Positions 1 through 5,054 of a DNA stretch of 12,668 bases are shown here, one piece after another. The stretch is from Chitinophagaceae bacterium (GTDB lineage: Bacteria; Bacteroidota; Bacteroidia; Chitinophagales; Chitinophagaceae). Each line of letters starts with the position of its first letter. The first letter of the stretch is position 1. The stretch lies in NCBI GenBank assembly GCA_021323155.1, contig JAJTCI010000050.1:1-12668 (forward strand). Direction: 5' to 3'. Under the pieces are notes generated by a model. The model was not told the origin of the DNA. It was given only the letters and a program-made list of their open reading frames with translations, and made no database searches. Both the position numbers and the translations under genes were made by a program.

Positions 1-4
1 CAGG

Positions 5-253
5 TTGATGATCATTTACCGGAAGCTGAAGCAGCCGAAGGATGAGCTGAGGGTGATCAACTTCGCGATCGCGGTGTTTGAAGCACGATACCTGAAGAAA
101 TCAAAAAGCAAGAAACTCAACGAACTGAGTGCCGCGCTGATGAAGTCGGCGGGGTTGAGTAACAACAAGGGGAAAATACTCGTATACCCGGAGCCGCTGA
201 ATAAATGGCACAAGCGGAAGGAGTTGATGGAGAGGAGGAAAAATAAGAAATAA
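5..253 (+). CDS. Basic hypothetical protein, possibly the C-terminal end of a longer gene
   Basis: The reading frame is open from the first bases of the window to a TAA at 251-253. TTG at 5 or ATG at 8 could be the start, but no in-frame stop precedes them, so this may be the tail of a longer protein. The 82 visible residues are soluble and very basic, with a lysine/arginine-rich end (KRKELMERRKNKK). There is no signal peptide, membrane segment or motif I recognise. A hydrophobic stretch near residues 18-30 (INFAIAVFEARYL) is probably a buried helix. The stop codon lies inside a heptamer repeat (AATAAGA), so the last residues may be set by the repeat. I do not recognise the family. Confidence 0.55.
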   Translation: MMIIYRKLKQPKDELRVINFAIAVFEARYLKKSKSKKLNELSAALMKSAGLSNNKGKILVYPEPLNKWHKRKELMERRKNKK

Positions 254-276
254 GAAATATTGAATAAGGGATAAGA
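242..276. repeat. Heptamer tandem array, AATAAGR family (copy 1)
   Basis: Five contiguous 7-bp units read AATAAGA, AATAAGA, AATATTG, AATAAGG, GATAAGA. The first two overlap the end of the preceding ORF and provide its TAA stop. The same family recurs at 1437-1471 in the same orientation. Confidence 0.8.
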
Positions 277-316
277 AAAGAACCGGGGAACCGGGCCGCC
301 ACTATGTTCCTGGCTC

Positions 317-371
317 TCCCATACTGCCCTGTACCCTCCCTCGTGGTTGCCTCATACTAGCCTCATACTTC
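317..371. repeat. Degenerate 11-bp tandem array (CCTCATACTAG type)
   Basis: Read in steps of 11 the stretch gives TCCCATACTGC, CCTGTACCCTC, CCTCGTGGTTG, CCTCATACTAG, CCTCATACTTC. The last two units differ at two positions. CATACT recurs at 320, 353 and 364, all in 11-bp phase. The unit shares 7 of 11 positions with the CCCGAGACTAA unit of the array at 1322-1420. Confidence 0.6.
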
Positions 372-410
372 CTTCGATGTTACTCGATTTATCCACATCC
401 CCGAAAACGT

Positions 411-510
411 GCATCTTCTTACATCTACTTACACGAACGAACATCTTCTTACACGAACGAACATCTACTTACACGAACTGACATCTACTTACACGAACTG
501 ACATCCATTC
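411..510. repeat. Alternating 10-mers forming a 20-bp tandem repeat
   Basis: Ten consecutive 10-bp units follow the order A A B A B A B A B A'. A is RCATCTWCTT and B is ACACGAACGA or ACACGAACTG; the last unit is ACATCCATTC. The clearest part is four A-B pairs of 20 bp at 421-500, with two identical pairs at 461-500. There are no unique spacers, so this is not a CRISPR array. The array fills most of the 254-532 spacer, which has no convincing ORF. Confidence 0.85.
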
Positions 511-532
511 ACAGGTGCCGGGCCTGCGCTTC

Positions 533-805
533 TTAGCTGAACATGCCGCCGTAAACAAGTAATAATGTAGCAATGATCGATACCACCAGGCCAATGATGT
601 TGGCAGTCGTTTTATTCTTGAAGAGATTCATGATAACGATGTCAACCACTAAGAGTAATCCCCCGAACCCGAGGAGCCCGATCATACCCACGACACCCCA
701 GCCTTCGCCTTCTGATAGCTGCTCATAATTGTAGACAGTGTAAACCAGGCAGCCCAACAGGAAAACAACGGCGTAGACCTTAAGGATAGAAAGCTTAAAT
801 TTCAT
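533..805 (-). CDS. Small three-helix membrane protein, hypothetical
   Basis: This 90-residue protein begins MKFKLSILK. It is mostly hydrophobic, with likely membrane helices at about residues 7-27, 36-59 and 67-88. A short polar loop after the first helix (NYEQLSEGEGW) and a basic loop before the third (FKNKTTAN) separate them. The basic N-terminus suggests it starts on the cytoplasmic side. The ATG at 803-805 is the only good start, and no strong ribosome binding site precedes it, as is usual in Bacteroidota. It is divergent from the KTSC gene at 918, sharing a 112-bp promoter region, and ends just after the 20-bp repeat array. I recognise no family. Confidence 0.7.
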   Translation of the reverse strand: MKFKLSILKVYAVVFLLGCLVYTVYNYEQLSEGEGWGVVGMIGLLGFGGLLLVVDIVIMNLFKNKTTANIIGLVVSIIATLLLVYGGMFS

Positions 806-917
806 ATGATGTTACCCGGAGTGCCCCATTGGGGATCACTCAGGCTCTTTTAAATATACGAATACCGGGCTTCGGGCGCAGGATCTATGCTGGCACAATT
901 TCAGCAGCTGGTTTTGT

Positions 918-1154
918 ATGCCATCTTCGGTGATAAAGAAATATGAATACCGCCCCGGGGACAAGGTGCTCGCGATTGAATTCGTGTCCGGCGCCATCTA
1001 TGACTACCTGGACGTGCCGGAAGAGACCTACCGGGAAATGAAGGCCAATATCCAGAAAGGCGTATTCTTCAATCAGCACATCAAGGACAAGTACAAGTGC
1101 GTGAAGGTGCGCAGCGCCTCAGTGCCCGGTGGGAAAACGCACCATGGAAATTAA
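918..1154 (+). CDS. KTSC domain protein
   Basis: The 78-residue protein is essentially one KTSC domain, a small fold found alone or attached to RNA/DNA-related proteins, with no settled biochemical function. Visible family features are the N-terminal S-x-V-I-KKYEY strand, the L-x-I-E-F-x-S-G-A-I-Y-D-Y hairpin (about residues 19-31), the V-P-E-E-T-Y helix start, and K-G-x-F-F-N-x-x-I-K-D-K-Y-K-C (about 47-61). It has no signal peptide and should be cytoplasmic. The ATG at 918 fits the usual start of the domain. The C-terminal tail (SASVPGGKTHHGN) is extra and probably flexible. It stands alone, with a divergent small membrane gene on its left and a repeat-filled spacer on its right. Confidence 0.85.
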   Translation: MPSSVIKKYEYRPGDKVLAIEFVSGAIYDYLDVPEETYREMKANIQKGVFFNQHIKDKYKCVKVRSASVPGGKTHHGN

Positions 1155-1167
1155 GGCACCTGCAAGG

Positions 1168-1195
1168 TGTAACTTGTAACCTGCAACCTGTAACT
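1168..1195. repeat. Heptamer tandem array, TGYAACY family (copy 1)
   Basis: Four contiguous 7-bp units read TGTAACT, TGTAACC, TGCAACC, TGTAACT, starting 13 bp after the KTSC stop codon. The reverse-complement form (GGTTACA/GGTTGCA) recurs at 7122-7204 and in weaker form at 7576-7603. Confidence 0.75.
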
Positions 1196-1321
1196 GTCTA
1201 ACTTTAGCCTAAAGCTCCACGCCATGCACCCCCGCATCCAGGCATACAATGCATCCCGGTCTCCTGCCGACCAGGTAAAGGCGGAAGCAACACCCTCTTA
1301 AATGCCGGTAAAATGAGGAAA

Positions 1322-1420
1322 GCATATGGGACGCGTGTGGGATTCATATAGGGCTCCATCGACCCTCACCCGGGGCTTACCCGAGACTAACCCGAGACTA
1401 ACCCGAGGCTAACCCGAGGC
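1322..1420. repeat. 11-bp tandem array, nine units with graded decay
   Basis: Nine consecutive 11-mers read GCATATGGGAC, GCGTGTGGGAT, TCATATAGGGC, TCCATCGACCC, TCACCCGGGGC, TTACCCGAGAC, TAACCCGAGAC, TAACCCGAGGC, TAACCCGAGGC. The right half is nearly perfect and the left half drifts but keeps phase. The rest of the 1155-1492 spacer holds a TGYAACY heptamer array, an AATAAGR heptamer array, a 13-bp palindrome (CTTTAG-C-CTAAAG, 1202-1214) and about 110 bp (1215-1321) in which I see nothing. Confidence 0.75.
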
Positions 1421-1436
1421 CAGGCGGGCACGAATT

Positions 1437-1471
1437 AATAAGAAATAAGGAATAAGAAACACTTAATAAGG
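1437..1471. repeat. Heptamer tandem array, AATAAGR family (copy 2)
   Basis: Five 7-bp units in perfect phase read AATAAGA, AATAAGG, AATAAGA, AACACTT, AATAAGG. This is the same family as 242-276, about 1.2 kb away. It ends 21 bp before the stop codon of the App1-like gene on the other strand. Confidence 0.8.
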
Positions 1472-1492
1472 AAGTGCGGACATCCGGTCGTC

Positions 1493-2446
1493 TCACGCAA
1501 CCGTCGCATCTTCCTTGCCCGGCTTCTGGCCTTTGTCCTCTTTCTTCTCTTCTTCGATGGCAGGAATGGCTTCTGTATAGATGAGGCCGGCCTTTGCCGC
1601 GTGCTCGGCGGCTTCCACGGTGTTATCCACCACCACCATTTCTACTTTGTGCTCGGCTAAGGACCTGGAAATATCAACGGCGATCTTTTCACGGTCCGCA
1701 AGTTGTACGTCGCGGATATAGATCGCCAGTACGCGGTTCGGGAATTGTTTCACCACTTCCTGGTAGATCACGGGGTCTTCCTGGCCGCTGTCACCCACCA
1801 ATACGAAATTCAGGTGCGGGTAAGCATCGAAGATCTGTTTGATCTCCTTGAATTTATGTCCCATATGGCCGCCACCCGCTACTGATTCGCCGCTCAGGCC
1901 GAAATCGCGAAGCAATAAAGGGCCCGCGGGGATCTTATTCAGGTCGAGGAAGTCTTTGAGCAGGTCGTAGAGATTCCAGGGGCTGCTGCTGACGTAAAAG
2001 AATGGATTGTTGCGTTTGCCATTCCTGCCCAGCTGCAGGGAACTGTAGAACTCCGCAACACCGGCGAAGGGCAGCCTTGTGCGCGCGTTGTTGAGAAACG
2101 TGGTGCGGCTCATGGCCAGTCCTTCGTTGTCCGTGGTCACCTCCAGCAGTTCCCCCTCTACGTTAGCTTTCAGTACTGCTCCAGGCACTTCGTTGCTTTC
2201 GAAGCGCTTGTACATGTTGAGGATGTTGTTGAGGACGGTGTCCTTATCTGTTGCCGCGGCGATCTTCTTATCCTCCAGTACCCGCCCTTTTACATAAACG
2301 TGGCGAGCGGTACCATAGCTTCGGTAAGGAACGATCTGCAGCGGCCTGAAGCTCCCCAGTCTCCTGCGGAAGTCAATGACGAGATCGTCGAACCGGTCGT
2401 CAATGATCGAGGCATACTTGTTAAAATGCTTTTTCCAGTCAGACAT
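1493..2446 (-). CDS. App1/DUF2183-family protein lacking the catalytic DxDxT segment
   Basis: App1-type proteins are HAD-fold phosphatidate phosphatases with an N-terminal beta domain. I start at the ATG at 2444-2446 (MSDWKKHF, 317 residues); an ATG at 2500 would add 18 atypical residues. Residues 1-109 are the N-terminal domain (HVYVKGRVLED, EVPGAVLKANVEG). The catalytic domain then resumes at about residue 110 with ARTRLPFAGVAEFY. HAD motif II is visible as FYVSSSPWNLYDLL (about 149-163), a candidate motif III lysine as HKFKEIKQI (K198), and motif IV as LVGDSGQEDPVIY (D219, D224). Motif I, normally SDIDDT followed by a linker before NARTRLPF, is absent. EVTTDNEG passes directly into LAMSRTTFLNNAR near base 2117, so about 50-60 residues are missing relative to the family as I know it. 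The frame is intact. The protein is probably not an active phosphatase of the usual kind. The tail (EEEKKEDKGQKPGKED) is charged and likely disordered. Confidence 0.85.
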   Translation of the reverse strand: MSDWKKHFNKYASIIDDRFDDLVIDFRRRLGSFRPLQIVPYRSYGTARHVYVKGRVLEDKKIAAATDKDTVLNNILNMYKRFESNEVPGAVLKANVEGELLEVTTDNEGLAMSRTTFLNNARTRLPFAGVAEFYSSLQLGRNGKRNNPFFYVSSSPWNLYDLLKDFLDLNKIPAGPLLLRDFGLSGESVAGGGHMGHKFKEIKQIFDAYPHLNFVLVGDSGQEDPVIYQEVVKQFPNRVLAIYIRDVQLADREKIAVDISRSLAEHKVEMVVVDNTVEAAEHAAKAGLIYTEAIPAIEEEKKEDKGQKPGKEDATVA

Positions 2447-2541
2447 ATTGAAAACTAGCGCAAACTGTATTCCGAAATACTTATCCACCCATATTAACAA
2501 TAGCTTTCGGTCGGGCGTTTCCAGCGGATGTTTTTAATAAT

Positions 2542-2572
2542 TAGTTTTACCCTGTTCTCCTAATTTTACCCT
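2542..2572 (+). promoter_or_regulatory. Direct repeat TARTTTTACCCT before the secreted-protein gene
   Basis: TAGTTTTACCCT (2542-2553) and TAATTTTACCCT (2561-2572) match at 11 of 12 positions, 19 bp apart, and the second ends exactly at the start codon. TAGTTTTA is one base from the Bacteroidota -7 consensus TAnnTTTG and lies 31 bp before the ATG, a plausible promoter position. I see no clear -33 TTG partner. Whether the repeat is an operator or chance is open. Confidence 0.35.
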
Positions 2573-3229
2573 ATGCGATCATTGTTGCTTTTCATTTTAC
2601 TGGCTACCACTCTTTATTCCAACGCGCAGGATGAAGCGCAGTTCCCCGATGTAAGATCCAAGAAAGACGCGTTTTCGCGCGTACAGCAGAAGGATATCCG
2701 TTCGGATATTTCCTGTTTCAGTATGGGCGGACTGGATGAAAGCGCGGGCAAGCAACCACTGCGGTCGCTCACCATGACAGGTGTGGGCAGCGACTCGATC
2801 GCGTTTGAAGGGAACGGCATACAGGTGAAGATCAAGGCCGGCCCGTTCGACGCCTCGAAGCACAAGCTTGGGTATTACACGAACGCGGAGACCAACAAAA
2901 AATACCTGGTGCGCATCGATAATAAACCTTTCTTCGGCGATTACGGCCATGTACCGGATACGAAAATACAAAGCGTGCAGGTGCTATGGGGCGGCGATAC
3001 CGTGGCCATTCCTTACGAGGCCTATGGCGACCTGTTCAATCCCATCTTCAGTTATAACGAGAACGGCGTTGAGAAATACATCAACAACGTGTACCTGTCA
3101 GCCGACGGCAACAGGGCTTATATCTATATGCTGAAAAGAGAAGAGGGTGGCAGCTATGAAGTCACCTGGGTGATCGAGAATAAACAGTACATCCGCCGCG
3201 TAGTGGATTTTGGATTTCTCAAGAATTAA
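2573..3229 (+). CDS. Secreted hypothetical protein
   Basis: The 218-residue protein begins with a signal peptide (MRSLLLFILLATTLYSNA) and a likely signal peptidase I site before Gln19. No lipobox cysteine is present, so it should be a soluble periplasmic or secreted protein. The mature part is rich in polar and aromatic residues with beta-like patterning (IQVKIKAG, YLVRIDNKPFFGDYG, SVQVLWGGDTVAIPYEAYGDLFNPIF, RAYIYMLKREEGGSYEVTWVIENKQYIRRVVDFGF). A single mature cysteine occurs at DISCFSMGG. I do not recognise a named domain. It has no sorting domain at the C-terminus. Its last 11 bases overlap the 3' end of the convergent response regulator gene. A possible promoter with a direct repeat lies just upstream. 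Confidence 0.8.
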   Translation: MRSLLLFILLATTLYSNAQDEAQFPDVRSKKDAFSRVQQKDIRSDISCFSMGGLDESAGKQPLRSLTMTGVGSDSIAFEGNGIQVKIKAGPFDASKHKLGYYTNAETNKKYLVRIDNKPFFGDYGHVPDTKIQSVQVLWGGDTVAIPYEAYGDLFNPIFSYNENGVEKYINNVYLSADGNRAYIYMLKREEGGSYEVTWVIENKQYIRRVVDFGFLKN

Positions 3230-3635
3230 TCGGTTCGTTCATCACGCACCGGCTCAGCAAGTCTTCGACTACCGTCCTCAGCAATTCGTAATTCGCCGGT
3301 TTCTGGATAATGTCCACATTATTTTCCGTGAAGATAGAATCGTCCGGCTGTTTGGGCGAGGTGGTGAACATCACGATCGGTACCGTTTTGAACTGGCTGT
3401 CGCGCTTGATCTGCAGCATCGCGTCCTTACCGTTGAAGATCGGCATATTGATGTCCATCACGATCAGGCAGGGCAGGGAGTTATGCGATTTCCCCTTGTG
3501 CAACTGCTTAATGGCCTCGAAGCCATTGTTTGCCGGTTTGACGGTAAATTCCGGGTGATACTCCTTCACTACTTCAATGAATAGCTCGGTATCATCCGGG
3601 TCGTCATCTACGTACAGTATGATCCTGTCGGACAT
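3219..3635 (-). CDS. Single-domain response regulator (CheY/Rcp1-like)
   Basis: The 138 residues form one receiver domain with no output domain. It would pass phosphate from a histidine kinase to a partner protein in the cytoplasm. The acidic pocket is VDDDPDD (D10-D12), the phospho-acceptor is D61 in VMDINMP, the switch threonine is T91 in MFTTS, and the conserved lysine is K112 in IIQKP. The DDDPDD opening and the loop around K95-D99 are typical of Rcp1-like regulators that pair with phytochrome-like or hybrid kinases, but no kinase is in this window. The start is 9 bases after the stop of the disordered-protein gene on the same strand, so the two are probably cotranscribed. The 3' end overlaps the convergent secreted-protein gene by 11 bp. 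Confidence 0.93.
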   Translation of the reverse strand: MSDRIILYVDDDPDDTELFIEVVKEYHPEFTVKPANNGFEAIKQLHKGKSHNSLPCLIVMDINMPIFNGKDAMLQIKRDSQFKTVPIVMFTTSPKQPDDSIFTENNVDIIQKPANYELLRTVVEDLLSRCVMNEPINS

Positions 3636-3644
3636 AGGTTAGTA

Positions 3645-3839
3645 TTAAATGCTGTTGCCTTGTTTTTTAGTGGTATTCTTTTCCGCGCCTGAAGAGTCGT
3701 CCTTGCGATGACCTTTGGATATGCGGCTACTGCTATTGGGTGCGCCGGGCTGGTGTTGCTGGCGGCTTTCTATACCTCCCTGGCCCTTACTACCTGCGTT
3801 CGACTGGCTACCGCTGCGGTTTTTCTTGGATTTGTCCAT
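3645..3839 (-). CDS. Small basic disordered protein upstream of the response regulator
   Basis: I start at the ATG at 3837-3839 (MDKSKKNRSG), giving 64 residues; the frame stays open up to 3902, but the added residues look non-coding. The composition is almost entirely Lys, Ser, Gly, Asn, Gln and Arg, with no hydrophobic core, so the protein should be intrinsically disordered. Repeated small basic clusters (DKSKKNR, SKGHRKDD, KNTTKKQG) suggest nucleic-acid or polyanion binding, but this is inference. It stops 9 bp before the response regulator on the same strand and is likely the first gene of that pair. No family is recognised. Low-complexity ORFs can be spurious; the tight spacing to a real gene is the main support. 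Confidence 0.55.
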   Translation of the reverse strand: MDKSKKNRSGSQSNAGSKGQGGIESRQQHQPGAPNSSSRISKGHRKDDSSGAEKNTTKKQGNSI

Positions 3840-4003
3840 GGGTGTTTTTCTATGAACCAGAAAATAAAGTGCCAAAGGACGGCTGTCGCCCGTTACGGGC
3901 ACTGAAATACAAAATTTGAATTTCTACCAGCGGCTTTTACATCTTTCACCCAAACACGAAGGAGCCTGTGAGCTTCAGTAATATAATTTGTGGTTACTTG
4001 TTT

Positions 4004-4936
4004 CTACACATTGGGCGACTCATCCTCCGCGCTCACTTCAACCAGGCGGTAGTGCATCGATCCACGCCGGGGCTTGATGGGCTCACCCTGGTGGATGGCC
4101 CAGGCCTTGGTAAAGCAGGCACCATAATACAGGATGAGCGAGGAATAGAACACAAATAACAGCAGGAGGACGATCGAAGCGGAAGCGCCGTAAAAGTTAT
4201 TGATATTGCTATAACTCAGCATCCAGTGCAGGAGTATCTTCCCGAACATAAACAACAGGCTGGTGAGGAGGCCACCCACCCAGGCGATCTTCCACCGCGG
4301 TTTGCCATCGGGCAGGTAACGGAACACCACCACGAACCAGCAGGTAGTGATGAGTATTGAAAAGAAGCTACTGAGAACGGAGTTAAAATAGGCGGATAAT
4401 ATCGGTGACAGGCCCGAAAGGTATTTGCCGATATAGACCTGCGCGCTTTCCGTGATGAGTCCTGCAACGAGGAGCACACCCGCCACCAGTATCACCAGTA
4501 TGGAGGTGAGCCGCGCCAGCATTGTGCGGCCCGCTGTTGTTTTACCGGACGCCTTGATCTTCCAGAGTTGGTTAATGGAGTTCTTGATCACCCGGAAGAG
4601 CGTAGTGGCTACGAATAGCAGGAAGATAAACCCGCCGATAGTGATCCAGGGATTGGCAGCCAGTTTCCTGAACGCGAGTAATACGTCACTCAGTTGCTGC
4701 ACCGCTTCGGCGCCCACTATTTCCGTGAGGTTACCAAACAACTGCGAGCGCACCAGGTCCGGACCGATCACATACTTAAAGGCCTGGATGATGATCACGA
4801 GAATGGGTGGCAGCGCGAAGGTGGTGAAGAAGGCGGTCGCCCCGGCCATACGCAACGGGTCATTCCGCAATAGCTCCACCAACGCCGTCTTTAGCAGCTT
4901 GAGGATGGTGGAGATCTTGGAAAGGAAATGAGTCAT
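4004..4936 (-). CDS. YihY/virulence factor BrkB family inner-membrane protein
   Basis: The 310-residue protein has the six-helix plan of the YihY/BrkB (formerly 'ribonuclease BN') family, whose transport or envelope role is not settled. Helices fall at about residues 30-55 (MAGATAFFTTFALPPILVII), 98-120, 145-168, 190-214, 225-247 and 256-282. Family features include the N-terminal amphipathic stretch before A-x-A-x-F-F-T-x-F-A-x-P-P, the N-Q-L-W-x-I motif (INQLWKI), the F-R-Y-L-P-D-G-K-P-R-W segment and the F-Y-G-A-S-A-S-I turn. The ATG at 4934-4936 (MTHFLSK) is preferred. An ATG at 4966 would add MPIHHCPFTL, which is just translated heptamer repeat. It lies 114 bp downstream of the S9 peptidase on the same strand, separated by a large inverted repeat. 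Confidence 0.92.
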   Translation of the reverse strand: MTHFLSKISTILKLLKTALVELLRNDPLRMAGATAFFTTFALPPILVIIIQAFKYVIGPDLVRSQLFGNLTEIVGAEAVQQLSDVLLAFRKLAANPWITIGGFIFLLFVATTLFRVIKNSINQLWKIKASGKTTAGRTMLARLTSILVILVAGVLLVAGLITESAQVYIGKYLSGLSPILSAYFNSVLSSFFSILITTCWFVVVFRYLPDGKPRWKIAWVGGLLTSLLFMFGKILLHWMLSYSNINNFYGASASIVLLLLFVFYSSLILYYGACFTKAWAIHQGEPIKPRRGSMHYRLVEVSAEDESPNV

Positions 4937-4940
4937 AAGC

Positions 4941-5054
4941 GTGAATGGGCAATGGTGAATGGGCAATGGCGAACGGGCAATGGTGAATAGTGAATGCGCT
5001 GGGCGATTAGTTATGTCTCATTCACGATTCACCATTCACGATCTCACCATTCAC
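4941..5054. repeat. Head-to-head heptamer arrays (GTGAATG/GGCAATG family) forming an inverted repeat
   Basis: The left array (4941-4996) is eight perfect-phase heptamers: GTGAATG, GGCAATG, GTGAATG, GGCAATG, GCGAACG, GGCAATG, GTGAATA, GTGAATG. After a 22-bp centre (4997-5018) the right array is inverted: CATTCAC, GATTCAC, CATTCAC, GATCTCAC (8 bp), CATTCAC (5019-5054). The inner arms 4979-4996 and 5019-5036 pair over 18 bp with one mismatch. The S9 peptidase TGA stop (5051-5053) lies inside the last unit. No T-tract follows the stem on the minus strand, so it is not a standard intrinsic terminator. Confidence 0.88.

Noticed and set aside
411..510. Possible CRISPR array
   Set aside because: The units are directly adjacent with no unique spacers, the repeat is too short, and no cas gene is present.
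3210..3584. 124-residue plus-strand ORF across the response regulator
   Set aside because: It is a shadow of the receiver-domain gene, whose conserved residues are all in the minus frame.
3888..3900. Palindrome GCCCGT-T-ACGGGC as a terminator of the YihY gene
   Set aside because: It is short, has no T-tract, and is over 100 bp past the YihY stop. It could be a protein site, but nothing supports that.
4447..4966. Upstream ATG at 4966 for the YihY protein and antisense ORFs in this region
   Set aside because: The extra ten residues (MPIHHCPFTL) come from the heptamer array. The antisense ORFs are shadows of the membrane protein gene.
4979..5036. Intrinsic terminator for the S9 peptidase gene
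   Set aside because: The stem is strong, but the minus strand after it has no T-run. It is kept as a repeat structure instead.
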